This document shows, piece by piece, positions 7,463 through 15,874 of a stretch of 36,329 nucleotides of DNA. The notes under the pieces are model-generated. The model did no database searches, was not told the DNA's origin, and worked only from the letters and a program-made list of their open reading frames with translations. A program made the translations under genes and the position numbers. Origin of the DNA: Xanthobacteraceae bacterium (GTDB taxonomy: Bacteria; Pseudomonadota; Alphaproteobacteria; Rhizobiales; Xanthobacteraceae); the NCBI GenBank assembly GCA_019748335.1, contig JAIEPP010000015.1, forward strand, positions 1 through 36,329, written 5' to 3'. Within the stretch, counting starts at the first letter, position 1. Each line of letters starts with the position of its first letter.

Positions 7463-8539
7463 ATGACTGGCCACGACCGGAAAATCATCCACGTCGACAT
7501 GGACGCGTTCTACGCGTCGGTGGAACAGCGCGACAACCCGGAGCTCCGCGGCAGACCGGTCGCGGTCGGCGGGTCGCGCGAGCGAGGCGTCGTGGCCGCT
7601 GCCAGTTATGAAGCCAGGAAGTTCGGCGTCCGATCCGCCATGCCGTCCGTGACCGCGAAACGTCAGTGCCCGGACCTGATCTTCGTGAAGCCCCGCTTCG
7701 AGGTATACAAGGCGGTCTCGCAGCAGATCCGCGAGATCTTCGCCGAGCACACGCCGATCATAGAACCGCTGTCGCTGGACGAAGCCTATCTCGACGTCAC
7801 CGAGAACCTGCAGAGCATCCCGCTTGCGCGCGACGTCGCGCTCGCGATCCGCGCCAAGATCAAGGAGGTAACCGGACTCAACGCCTCCGCCGGAATATCC
7901 TACAACAAGTTCCTGGCCAAGCTCGCATCAGATCACCGAAAGCCGAACGGCCAGTATGTTATCACGCCCCAGATGGGTCCGGCGTTCGTCGAAGCGCTGC
8001 CAGTCGCCAAATTCCACGGGATCGGACCGGCAACCAACGCGAAAATGAATTCGCTCGGCCTTTACACCGGCTTCGACATGCGGAACCAAACCCTGGAGTT
8101 CATGCAGGCCAACTTCGGCAAGGCGGGCGCGTACTACTACTGGATCTCGCGAGGCGTCGACGATCGCGAGGTCCGCGCCAACCGGATCCGGAAATCGGTC
8201 GGGGCCGAGAACACGTTCGCGAGCGATCTCACCGAATTCGATGCCATGGCCGCCGAACTGCAGCCGCTGATCGACAAGGTCTGGCGCCACTGCGAGGACA
8301 AGGGTTCGCGAGGGCGCACCGTGACGCTCAAGGTGAAGTTCAACGACTTCGAGATCATCACCCGCAGCAGGTCCGTCCCCGTCGCCATCTCGAACCGCAG
8401 CGAGCTTGAGCGCCTGTCGGTAGCTTTGCTACAGGCCGAGGTGCCAGTTCCGAGGCCGGTCCGGTTGCTAGGGATCTCGCTTTCGTCGCTGCTGGGGAGC
8501 GACGAGGAGGAAGAGCCGCAACTCGGTCTGCCGATCTGA
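7463..8539 (+). CDS. dinB: DNA polymerase IV (Y-family translesion polymerase)
   Basis: This is a full-length 358-residue Y-family polymerase. Motif I is IIHVDMDAFYASVEQ (metal ligand Asp12); the YEARKFGVRSAM fingers motif and the catalytic SLDEAYLDVT follow. A little-finger domain ends the protein, and its tail (EEEEPQLGLPI) resembles a beta-clamp binding peptide. Pol IV copies past damaged bases, with low fidelity. The ATG at 7463 begins the conserved block; upstream open frame overlaps the preceding gene. The context (Ku, ligase, SRAP) suggests a mobile damage-tolerance cluster, probably additional to a core dinB elsewhere in the genome (inference). Confidence 0.95.
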   Translation: MTGHDRKIIHVDMDAFYASVEQRDNPELRGRPVAVGGSRERGVVAAASYEARKFGVRSAMPSVTAKRQCPDLIFVKPRFEVYKAVSQQIREIFAEHTPIIEPLSLDEAYLDVTENLQSIPLARDVALAIRAKIKEVTGLNASAGISYNKFLAKLASDHRKPNGQYVITPQMGPAFVEALPVAKFHGIGPATNAKMNSLGLYTGFDMRNQTLEFMQANFGKAGAYYYWISRGVDDREVRANRIRKSVGAENTFASDLTEFDAMAAELQPLIDKVWRHCEDKGSRGRTVTLKVKFNDFEIITRSRSVPVAISNRSELERLSVALLQAEVPVPRPVRLLGISLSSLLGSDEEEEPQLGLPI

Positions 8540-8584
8540 TAGCGTGACACATCCGCTGCCCTTCCATGCGACGGTCGGACGGCT

Positions 8585-9001
8585 TCAGACTCGACGTCCC
8601 CTTCCGCGATCGTCCGACAACAACTTCTTTAGTGCCGCGGATCGAACACGGTATTCGTCATCGGTTTCGCCCGCTTCGCGAGCGACGATGCTTCCCGGTG
8701 CGCTCCCTTCCTTCCCGGCGGCAGAAGCGGCTTCGTCGTTACCGCGACGGATTTTCGTCCAGAACTCTTCCGCGTGCCCGCCCCGGATGGGGATGACGCC
8801 ACCGTTCTCCGCCACGACCGCTCCAAAGCGCTTTCCACCCTCGACCTTTTCCCGAGCCTCCTCGACCCGCGAGGTTAGCTCCGCTTCTTCCGATTTCTGG
8901 CGCGCCTGCAGCGCAGCGAGTTCCTTGTCGTCCAGCGGCTTCTGCTTCTTGTGGGGACCCTTGCTGAGAGATGGTCCGTTCTGAGGATGCTTTCGCGACA
9001 T
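8585..9001 (-). CDS. Hypothetical charged protein, 138 residues
   Basis: I do not recognise this protein. It starts MSRKHPQNGPSLSKGPHKKQ and has a charged helical centre (DKELAALQARQKSEEAEL) and a basic C-terminus (DDRGRGRRV). It has no cysteines and no membrane segment. The ATG at 9001 has GGGAG six bases upstream on the minus strand, which supports the start. It is convergent with Pol IV, with 45 bases between, and lies 110 bases downstream of the nuclease-like gene on the same strand, so its own promoter is likely in that gap. Confidence 0.6.
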   Translation of the reverse strand: MSRKHPQNGPSLSKGPHKKQKPLDDKELAALQARQKSEEAELTSRVEEAREKVEGGKRFGAVVAENGGVIPIRGGHAEEFWTKIRRGNDEAASAAGKEGSAPGSIVAREAGETDDEYRVRSAALKKLLSDDRGRGRRV

Positions 9002-9111
9002 GCTGTGCTCCCGGATGGTCAACGTAGGGCGCCAGTCTACCACAAGATCGTGGGCGCGAGGGCTAGGGGCCGGGATCGGTAATAGCCGTCCCCGACCGCG
9101 CCAAGAAGCGC

Positions 9112-10086
9112 CTATAGCCAGAAGACGATGTCCTGAGGTCTGTACTCGGCGAAGCGCTGGAGCTCGGGGTCGTCGTGCGGTTTCGCCCTCAGTGCTTCGA
9201 AAACGGACTGCGGGATCGCCCTCCCGCCGGAAGCCACGAAACTGACGTTCGGCAGCGCGCCGCCGGCGCCGAAGTCGAGCGAGCTGGACCGGTCACCGAG
9301 CGGCTCTCCCCTCGACCCCAGGATGAAATAGTTTAGATGGCGCAAGACGATTATAGAATCGATGTTCGGAAAATCTTGCGCGGCGCCGTCGGACTTCCGC
9401 GCAAAGCTTTCGGGCGTAAGCAACCCGGAGCGTGGATTAACCAAAGTCGAGATGGGTTCATAGACGAAGTCGTCCCAGACAATGACCAAGAGAGATGCGG
9501 TATCAGGATCGCTGCGGAAGCCGGCGAACTTGCGTTCTGCATCCTTGAGGAAGTCGAGCACCGGATTGTCGCGGGGCAAGGTGACCATCCCCTGCGCCAT
9601 CTTTTTCGTCGGCTCAAGTGGCAGTCCGTGCCGATACGGAAGTTGCGTACCGTTAGCCCCACGTCTCCGGGTATGCTCGAGTATCGCTGGTGTCTTGACC
9701 TCGATCGCGACCCTGCCTCCGGGCCACGTCACCACCAGTTCGGGGCGGGGCCCTCCCGACGTCGCGGCGGGTTCGTGAAGGAAAGTCCTGCCGGTTGGCC
9801 AGGTGCAGGAGACGATCTGGCGGATCACCAAAATCTCGCTGAGCTTCTGCAGAAGCTGTTCGTACTGACTTTCATCACGGTCTCTGCCGCCGAGGGACGC
9901 AAGCTCGCGAAGAAGCTTCGTTCCGATTCCCGGTGCGTGGTCGTCGATATCCGCGCACGCCTCCATTATGCTCCTGGCGAACGGAGTCGGACCGTTATGG
10001 AAATGGTAGGCAAACCAGTGCCATCCGACGCTGGATAGGCCCGCGTACGCTTCGATGAGAAGATCGCCGAACTGTTGTCCGTTCAT
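9112..10086 (-). CDS. PD-(D/E)XK-like nuclease-fold protein
   Basis: The 324-residue protein has a clear nuclease-type core near residue 120: [22 protein letters not shown]. Glu116 and the Glu129-Val-Lys131 triad fit the PD-(D/E)XK pattern, and a candidate helix glutamate lies near residue 76 ([15 protein letters not shown]). The rest is alpha/beta with hydrophobic strands ([24 protein letters not shown]). Sequence preference and role are not predictable; restriction or phage defence would fit. It is transcribed away from the alpha-CTD/GIY-YIG-like gene, sharing a 196-base intergenic region. Confidence 0.6.
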   Translation of the reverse strand: MNGQQFGDLLIEAYAGLSSVGWHWFAYHFHNGPTPFARSIMEACADIDDHAPGIGTKLLRELASLGGRDRDESQYEQLLQKLSEILVIRQIVSCTWPTGRTFLHEPAATSGGPRPELVVTWPGGRVAIEVKTPAILEHTRRRGANGTQLPYRHGLPLEPTKKMAQGMVTLPRDNPVLDFLKDAERKFAGFRSDPDTASLLVIVWDDFVYEPISTLVNPRSGLLTPESFARKSDGAAQDFPNIDSIIVLRHLNYFILGSRGEPLGDRSSSLDFGAGGALPNVSFVASGGRAIPQSVFEALRAKPHDDPELQRFAEYRPQDIVFWL

Positions 10087-10245
10087 TCACAACCTGCCGC
10101 AACGCCGCTTGTCTCATCTTACCCGCCGCGCCCGGCTTCCGGACGAAGGCCCGTGGGAAGCATACCGGGTATCGAGGTTGAGCGTCCAGATTCGGAGATC
10201 GGCTGAGCCCCGACGGATCGGCAGTAAGCCCGACTGGCCCACATG

Positions 10246-10254
10246 TGATATACT
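10246..10254 (+). promoter_or_regulatory. Possible extended -10 promoter for the alpha-CTD protein gene
   Basis: The sequence TGATATACT reads as an extended -10 element (TG, one base, then TATACT, close to TATAAT). It lies 28 bases before the ATG at 10283. I see no good -35 hexamer at the right spacing, which is usual when the TG extension is present. The motif is short and could occur by chance. Confidence 0.35.
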
Positions 10255-10282
10255 CTGCAGCCAGTCCCAACGGAAATGTAGA

Positions 10283-11233
10283 ATGGACTGGTCGGATACC
10301 TTTCGCGACAGGTACTACGGGCCCGGCTACGTCTACATCGCCGGGTCGCTGTCCCATCGCGTCATGAAGATCGGCACGACGGTGAACATCGGTCCGCAGG
10401 AACGGCGGCTCCGGCGGACCGCCTACGGCAGCATCGACGATTGGGTTTTGCTCTACTACGTGTGGGTCGAGGAGGGCGGCCGGATCGAGCACGACGCGCG
10501 CCGTATCCTGAGGCGCTTCCGCCAGCTTCGCATGTACGACAAGGAAGGCCATCGCCAGAAGGGGCGGGAGATCGTCAACTGCAGGTTCGGCATCGCTCTT
10601 GAGGCACTGACCGGGCTACTTGACGACGCGCAGCGCGCCGACGCCACCCAGTCATGGCGGACGAGCGACTACGAATTCGGGTGGACACCGCCCCCGCCTG
10701 ATCCGCTCCCCTACTTTCCATCGGTCGAGATCCCCCCGAAGGTCCATCTCTACCGTAGCGTCGACCAGCTTGAGCTTTCGGTGCGGACATCGCTGTGCCT
10801 GACGAACGATGGCATCCGGTTCGTCGGTGATTTCGCCCGGAAGAGCGAGGCTGAGCTTCTCCGGATCCCGAACTTCGGGCGGAAGTCGCTCAACGAGCTG
10901 AAGGATATTCTCGCCGACATCGGATTGCATCTTGGCCAGGATCTCTCGGACTGGCCGCCGGAGGACATCGGCGCCCTTTCGCAGCAAGCCGGCAAGCTCA
11001 TGGGGCGCGTGGACGAGCTCGAACTGTCCGTGCGGTCAGCGAACTGTCTGAAGAACGACGGGATCAAGTACGTCGGCGAACTAGTGCAGAAATCGGAGGC
11101 TGAGATGCTGCGGACACCGAACTTCGGACGGAAGTCGCTCAACGAGATCAAAGAGCTCTTGGGAACGTCCGGACTACACCTCGGCAAGGACCTCACCCGG
11201 TGGCCTGGCGTGGCTGCCGCAGTCACCGGATGA
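10283..11233 (+). CDS. T5orf172/GIY-YIG-like domain fused to two RNA polymerase alpha-CTD domains
   Basis: This 316-residue protein has three parts. Residues about 14-85 ([19 protein letters not shown], then [10 protein letters not shown]) look like the T5orf172 branch of the GIY-YIG nuclease fold. After a proline-rich linker come two tandem copies of the RpoA C-terminal domain at about 159-225 and 242-308. Copy 2 keeps the DNA-contacting motif VRSANCL and [10 protein letters not shown], as in alphaproteobacterial RpoA. Copy 1 has VRTSLCL, losing the key asparagine. Alpha-CTD binds UP elements and activators, so this protein could bind promoter DNA or compete with RNA polymerase. The start ATG at 10283 follows the possible promoter; the ribosome site is weak. 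The fusion is unusual. Confidence 0.85.
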   Translation: MDWSDTFRDRYYGPGYVYIAGSLSHRVMKIGTTVNIGPQERRLRRTAYGSIDDWVLLYYVWVEEGGRIEHDARRILRRFRQLRMYDKEGHRQKGREIVNCRFGIALEALTGLLDDAQRADATQSWRTSDYEFGWTPPPPDPLPYFPSVEIPPKVHLYRSVDQLELSVRTSLCLTNDGIRFVGDFARKSEAELLRIPNFGRKSLNELKDILADIGLHLGQDLSDWPPEDIGALSQQAGKLMGRVDELELSVRSANCLKNDGIKYVGELVQKSEAEMLRTPNFGRKSLNEIKELLGTSGLHLGKDLTRWPGVAAAVTG

Positions 11234-11486
11234 ATACGGTAACGGACAGCGTTGGAGCAGCGACGGATGTCGCCGCGAGAGATGGAGTTACTTCCCTCAA
11301 CTAGAGAATTTGTGGACGGCCGACACGGTCATGCACCGCCAGCGGAAGACCACCTCCCGAATGCGATCGAGGCCAACCAATATCCATCAAAAGCCCGCAA
11401 ATTGTTTGAATTTTGAATACCTCCCGGCCCGCACAGCGGGTAGTGTACATCCGCAGTATCTGCCGATCCGCTCACGTCGGGAAGCG

Positions 11487-12383
11487 ATGTTTCAAGACAC
11501 CATCAGCTTGGCCACTATGGCCGACACCTTAAACCGTTCGGCAGACTATCGCGTCCTGCGTCGGCTCGTTCCGCGGCTCCCGTCCACGATGCCGCTTGGT
11601 CAGGACACCAGGACCGCGGTGTTGCTCGACACCGAAACCACAGGTCTCGATGCACGGCGGGACGAAGTCATCGAGTTGGGCATGGTGAAGTTCGACTATC
11701 TTGCCGACGGTCGCATCGCCGGCGTCCGCGATATCTTTTCGGCGTTCAACGAGCCTTCCGCGGCGATCCCGGCCGATATTACTGCGCTGACGGGGATCAC
11801 CGACACGATGGTCGCTGGCCACAGGATCGACGACGGGGCGGTGACCAGTTTCGTCGAAGACGCGGCGATTATCATTGCACACAACAGCGGATTCGATCGG
11901 AAGTTCGCCGAGCGGCACTGGCCGATTTTCGAGCAGAAGGCCTGGGGCTGCAGCGCGACCGAGGTCGACTGGCGCTCGCACGGCTTCGCGGGCGCGCAGC
12001 TTGCCTACCTGCTGAACGGTGCGGGATTCTTCCACTCCGCCCACAGGGCGGTGGACGATTGCCATGCGCTGCTCGAGGTCCTCGCGTTCGAGCTGCCGAC
12101 AACCGGCGCGCCGGCGCTTGGGCTGTTGCTCGAGACGGCACGGAGGAAGACGGTGCGCGTGTGGGCGGAGCAGTCGCCCTTCGAACTCAAGGACTCGCTG
12201 AAGCGTCGGGGCTACCGATGGTCCGACGGAAGCGATGGCAGGCCGAAATCGTGGTACGTCGACGTCTGCGAAACGGCGTTGCAGGAGGAGATCACGTTTC
12301 TCCGCGCCGAAATCTATCTGAGCGAGATCGAGCCCCGCCTACAGACCTTGACCGCCTTCACCCGCTTCTCCTCCAAGGCCTGA
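11487..12383 (+). CDS. DEDDh-type 3'-5' exonuclease (DnaQ/epsilon-like)
   Basis: The 298-residue protein contains the three Exo motifs: VLLDTETTGL (Asp48, Glu50), AHNSGFDRKF (Asp137) and HRAVDDCHALL (His186, Asp191). The C-terminal 90 residues (SPFELKDSLKRRGYRW and onward) resemble a small accessory domain found on stand-alone DnaQ-like proteins. Such enzymes trim 3' ends of DNA or RNA. The ATG at 11487 has GGGAAG shortly upstream; a longer frame reaches 11310 but looks untranslated. The last 45 bases overlap the 3' end of the convergent HNH-like gene. Confidence 0.85.
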   Translation: MFQDTISLATMADTLNRSADYRVLRRLVPRLPSTMPLGQDTRTAVLLDTETTGLDARRDEVIELGMVKFDYLADGRIAGVRDIFSAFNEPSAAIPADITALTGITDTMVAGHRIDDGAVTSFVEDAAIIIAHNSGFDRKFAERHWPIFEQKAWGCSATEVDWRSHGFAGAQLAYLLNGAGFFHSAHRAVDDCHALLEVLAFELPTTGAPALGLLLETARRKTVRVWAEQSPFELKDSLKRRGYRWSDGSDGRPKSWYVDVCETALQEEITFLRAEIYLSEIEPRLQTLTAFTRFSSKA

Positions 12384-13160
12384 CGCCGATTGCTCCGGCA
12401 CGTCGGCTAAGGCCCGCTTCGAATACATGAAATCCGCAACCAGGAAACGCTTCGCACTGGTCCGCGAATGAGGGTGCCACAAATCCCGCCTTTCCTCGAA
12501 CTTGCCCGCCTGCACGTACAGCACGCTCACGGCGATCGGTTCCAGTTGATAGAGCCAGCCGCCGAGCACGCTTCCGCCCGGTTCCGTCTTCCAGCAATGA
12601 AGGTCCGACCTTCCTATGCCAAGGTCGTAGCGGCCGAACTGGAGATGGACCTCGGGATGCGGCCTGCCTGACATGATCGCGTTCGAGAAGACGTCGAGGT
12701 CGATAGGCACTTCGTGGCCGTTCGCCTTCGCTTCGGCGATCATGCAACCGAACAGCTTGAGGAAGTACATGTGCACGGCGAGCATCTCACGCTTCGTGAA
12801 GTACCCGAAGATACGGTTGCAGCGGACCCAGCGGCCGATCATCAGCCGACGCGACCGAAGCCGATCGGACATGCGCTCCCATGCACGGTCGTGAGGCTGC
12901 GTTCTTGCGTTGTTGCAATGCGCGCAAATCCGAACCGGAGATTTGAGTATTTTGGCATCAAGGCTGCCGACGACATGGTTCTTCCGCTTCGTGTCGCTAT
13001 AGAAGAACGGCTGTTTCTGCGAGACCTTGCCCAGCACGGCCAGAAGATCGCTACGCTTCGTCTTGTGTTCGCCGGAGTCCGCCTTGTTCTTCTTGCAGAT
13101 CCAGCAGAGCGGTTCGGCAGGCACCGCGACTGCGGCGTCCGTTTGCTGCTGCGTGTTCAT
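12339..13160 (-). CDS. HNH-like zinc-finger protein paired with Abi_C protein
   Basis: The 273-residue protein has an N-terminal metal-binding layout of HNH endonuclease type: Cys19-x2-Cys22, Glu31-His32 and Cys79-x2-Cys82-Asn83, with His90 soon after. The remaining 180 residues are alpha/beta and unknown. The start ATG at 13160 is 19 bases after the stop of the Abi_C gene, so the two are an operon. The role is likely DNA cleavage within a defence pair, but the catalytic His is only inferred from position. Its 3' end overlaps the convergent exonuclease gene by 45 bases. The frame is open upstream to 13277 but overlaps the Abi_C gene. Confidence 0.65.
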   Translation of the reverse strand: MNTQQQTDAAVAVPAEPLCWICKKNKADSGEHKTKRSDLLAVLGKVSQKQPFFYSDTKRKNHVVGSLDAKILKSPVRICAHCNNARTQPHDRAWERMSDRLRSRRLMIGRWVRCNRIFGYFTKREMLAVHMYFLKLFGCMIAEAKANGHEVPIDLDVFSNAIMSGRPHPEVHLQFGRYDLGIGRSDLHCWKTEPGGSVLGGWLYQLEPIAVSVLYVQAGKFEERRDLWHPHSRTSAKRFLVADFMYSKRALADVPEQSASGLGGEAGEGGQGL

Positions 13161-13179
13161 GATCGACCGACCGTCTTTC

Positions 13180-14058
13180 CTAGTGCGACTTGAGTTGCCT
13201 GGAGGGAAACTTCTTCTGCCACGTTTCGACAAGGAACAGAGAGACGGTGCTGGCCGAATGTATGGCCAGCCGCGCAATCCGCGGGTCGATCCGCCGATAT
13301 CCGCGCTCGCGACCGTGGGCGTCTCCGCCGTGGGTCCGCAGCGCCCCCACCCCGTTCACGACGGAGTTCAAGCCGCCGAGGATGGTCCGCACGTCATTGG
13401 CGATATCATCGGCTACGCCATCCTTGTCCGGCGTCAATCCGAGCGGCTCTCGAACGGCCTGGTAGAGACCCTGGATATCCTTCTTCGAAGGCAGCGGCGA
13501 GCCGAGCTCGATCAGCACCGACCTGCAGACACTTTCGACGACGGAGCATGCCGACGTAACGGCATCTTCCGGATCGGTCTCGGCGCTCGCGAGCGCCCTT
13601 TCGAGATCCCGTTTCACCGTGTCGAAATCGATCGTTGCGACGGCGCTCGCAAGTGCGCCGACCACGCTGGAGGACATGCCGGGCGTACCGAGGCGAACCT
13701 GCTGGCCGACCCGTTGCAATTCGACGCCGTCGTAAGCCAGGCGCGCATTTAGGTAGTCGATGACGCCCTGCAGCCTGTCGGGATCCGAAAGGAAGTCTCG
13801 CGGGTCCGCAGCACGTTCGATGATGCTCTTCAGAATGGTTTGATCGCCGCCACGGTTGGCTCGCTCGAGCGCCTCGACGAGCGTCGGCAGACGCGACCCA
13901 TTTCCGACGGACATCGCGACATTGCAGCCGCGCATGAAGGATTCCAGCCTCGAGGCGGACCTGTAAATTCCGATCGGAGGTGTCTGGTCGTTGCCGCCGC
14001 CGCCGGAAATGACCGTGGCCAACGCTTCTATGGTTTGGGGGGCGAGGTGAATGTGCAT
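13180..14058 (-). CDS. Abortive infection C-terminal domain (Abi_C) protein
   Basis: Residues about 160-282 of 292 match the Abi_C family. They show a DPEDAVTSACSVVESVCR helix, a GLTPDKDGVADDIANDV helix, then LGGLNSVVNGVGALRTHGGDAHG and a terminal FLVETWQKK helix. The R241-x6-H248 arrangement in the penultimate helix fits the Rx4-6H motif of HEPN RNases, so RNA cleavage is possible (inference). The N-terminal half is not recognised. The Abi_C domain occurs in phage-exclusion proteins. It is the first gene of a two-gene operon with the HNH-like gene. The ATG at 14058 has no clear ribosome site, so a leaderless or weakly translated start is possible. Confidence 0.8.
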   Translation of the reverse strand: MHIHLAPQTIEALATVISGGGGNDQTPPIGIYRSASRLESFMRGCNVAMSVGNGSRLPTLVEALERANRGGDQTILKSIIERAADPRDFLSDPDRLQGVIDYLNARLAYDGVELQRVGQQVRLGTPGMSSSVVGALASAVATIDFDTVKRDLERALASAETDPEDAVTSACSVVESVCRSVLIELGSPLPSKKDIQGLYQAVREPLGLTPDKDGVADDIANDVRTILGGLNSVVNGVGALRTHGGDAHGRERGYRRIDPRIARLAIHSASTVSLFLVETWQKKFPSRQLKSH

Positions 14059-14554
14059 GGAATCTGCGTAATGCTAATGTTGGCCAATATCACCGGCTAG
14101 TGCGCCGAGACCCCGGCAGTTTCAAGGCGCCCAGGCATGCCGATGCACGGCTGTTTCCTCAGCACGCAATCTTGGATGACGCAGTTCATCTCGATGCGCC
14201 GCGGCTTCCGATCGATTCCCGTGAAACCTACGTGAAGCTCGGAAAGACGATGCCCTTTTCACCGCCCAAGCCCGCCCGGCGGCGCGCCGCGCGCCTTCTT
14301 TCCGACCTTTGGCTTTCCGGGTGGTCGGATCTCGATCCCGGTAGTGGGAAAGCCCCTCTTCGAACCTTCGGTTTCTCGGTAGCTCGACGAGACCGACGAT
14401 GGCGTAAGGCAGGAAGACAATCTTGGCGAACGACGTCCGAAGTTGCTGCACGATGTCTACTCGCGGCGCGACAGATCGGCGAGGGCGCCGATGACCGACC
14501 CGCTGCTTGAAGGCGCTCGTACGGTGGTAACGTCTTGAACAGTTGCCGACGCCG
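14059..14554. other. 496-base stretch without a convincing gene
   Basis: A minus-strand frame with a GTG start (14451 to 14122) gives a protein that begins plausibly (QQLRTSFAKIVFLPYAIVG). It turns into arginine/alanine-rich sequence and has no ribosome site. Frames on the plus strand are arginine-rich shadows. I see no tRNA, no terminator with a T-run and no IS end. It may hold the promoter of the Abi_C operon (at its left edge) and the decayed end of an older gene. Confidence 0.4.
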
Positions 14555-15544
14555 CTACTGCCAATGCCCCAGTTTGCAGATTTCCTTCAGCCGATGGCGG
14601 CAATCGGGTGTCGGCGAATCCTTCGGCATCAGGAGGATCGCATCTTTGCCCGTGTGTCCGAACCAAACTACTCCGACGGCCGGTATCTTGAGCATCTCGA
14701 GGGATTCCTTGGTCCGGTAGACCATGTCGGGTTCGCTGTCTGAAGTGAACGCGAGGAAGTGCCGGCGAAAGAAACGGCTGGATGCAATCGCCCGACTGAC
14801 GTGATCGGATAGCGTCGACCGGCTGAGACCGTGTCCGGCATTGACGATCTCGAACGCGTCGCCCTCAGTCATATCGGCATCAAGCCAGGCGATGGCAGTC
14901 GCTCGGATGCCGATCGGGGCCACGCCTTCCGGTCTGCCAAAGTGGTGCACCTCGCCGCTGAGGATGGGCAGCAACTTGGCGATGTCATCCATGGCCGACA
15001 TGCTGCGCCATGATCGCATTTGCGCCAGGCTGGGCCTCACCGGGCGAGCCGCCAGCAACATCTGTCTGGGCTCGGCTTCCACGAGCTCTATTTCTTCGGC
15101 GACGACCGGCTTCGCAACGTCATCGGTCGGACGGCGAGCCCTATCACGGTCACGGGCGATTGACCGCAGCTCCGCCCGCAGAGCGGATACCCTCACTCCC
15201 GTCGCTGTTCCGAGCCGCGAGAGAAAATAGTCGGCCTTGCCGGGATGATAGACGTCCAGGCGTCGTATCAAGTCGAGCGCGGTGAAGGATTTCAGCACCA
15301 CCTCTTCTGGAAGGTGGAGATGCGACTTCGACGTCCGCATCCACTGCAGGGTAGCGGCTAGATTTCTCAGCATGCCGATCGAGTAGCCCGTGAAACGCGC
15401 GGCGTCCTTTTGGTAACGCGTCCGCGCTGCTTCGCCACCCTGTGCGGCCTGCGTCAAGCCCTCCCCGAACCGGTGAGCAACTTCGATCCACGGCAGGTCC
15501 TTCTTTATCGCATCGGCGAATTTAGCGTCCGTTAACCATTCCAT
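14555..15544 (-). CDS. Unknown protein divergent from the recombinase trio, 329 residues
   Basis: I do not recognise this protein. It starts MEWLTDAKFADAIKKDLPW. The N-terminal 140 residues are helical and rich in basic and aromatic residues (RYQKDAARFTGYSIGML, LHLPEEVVLKSFTALDLI). The C-terminal half has a mixed alpha/beta pattern with hydrophobic strands (AVGVVWFGHTGKDAILLMP) and ends CRHRLKEICKLGHWQ. The ATG at 15544 has GGGAGGGG five bases upstream, a strong ribosome site. It is divergent from the recombinase trio across 330 bases rich in inverted repeats, so it may be a regulator or accessory of that mobile module. A DNA-binding role is only a guess. Confidence 0.7.
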   Translation of the reverse strand: MEWLTDAKFADAIKKDLPWIEVAHRFGEGLTQAAQGGEAARTRYQKDAARFTGYSIGMLRNLAATLQWMRTSKSHLHLPEEVVLKSFTALDLIRRLDVYHPGKADYFLSRLGTATGVRVSALRAELRSIARDRDRARRPTDDVAKPVVAEEIELVEAEPRQMLLAARPVRPSLAQMRSWRSMSAMDDIAKLLPILSGEVHHFGRPEGVAPIGIRATAIAWLDADMTEGDAFEIVNAGHGLSRSTLSDHVSRAIASSRFFRRHFLAFTSDSEPDMVYRTKESLEMLKIPAVGVVWFGHTGKDAILLMPKDSPTPDCRHRLKEICKLGHWQ

Positions 15545-15874
15545 CACGTCCCCTCCCAAGCCTTCTTGCCTTTCAAACTCCGATCCGGTATCAACTCCGA
15601 ACCAACTCAGAGTTAAACGTATCTGGGTCGGACCAAACAGCGATCTGATCCAAGATCAGATCGTACATGGAAAGGAGGCAAGTTTCTAGCGCAAAACAAC
15701 TCGAAGCGACCCTTTTCGTTAACGCCGGAACCAAATTGGTCCGGATCAATATCAACACCGATCCGACGTGAACTCAGGATCAGAACATAGAGGAGCAAGT
15801 TATTCGCAGGAGGGTAGAGGCGGTGTCGGGCAGATCGGGCCCCACACCGCCTGCTCCGCGAAAACATTTCACGC
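15545..15874. promoter_or_regulatory. Repeat-rich intergenic region upstream of the recombinase trio
   Basis: The 330 bases between the unknown minus-strand gene and the first recombinase are AT-richer than their surroundings. They hold several short symmetrical motifs: a long palindrome (15642-15664), CGGACCAA at 15630-15637 with its reverse complement TTGGTCCG at 15736-15743, and many GATC and ACTC-containing words (AACTCCGA, AACTCAGA, AACTCAGG). This is what a recombinase binding region and divergent promoter would look like. No open frame of note is present. Confidence 0.55.
15642..15664. repeat. Perfect 10-base inverted repeat with 3-base spacer
   Basis: The left arm CGATCTGATC (15642-15651) and right arm GATCAGATCG (15655-15664) are exact reverse complements around the spacer CAA. 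Arms of this length with a short spacer resemble a tyrosine-recombinase core site or a repressor operator. It lies 211 bases before the first recombinase start. Confidence 0.7.

Noticed and set aside
14122..14451. Minus-strand frame with GTG start
   Set aside because: The first 45 residues look plausible but the rest is arginine-rich, and there is no ribosome site. It is kept only as a comment on the gap.
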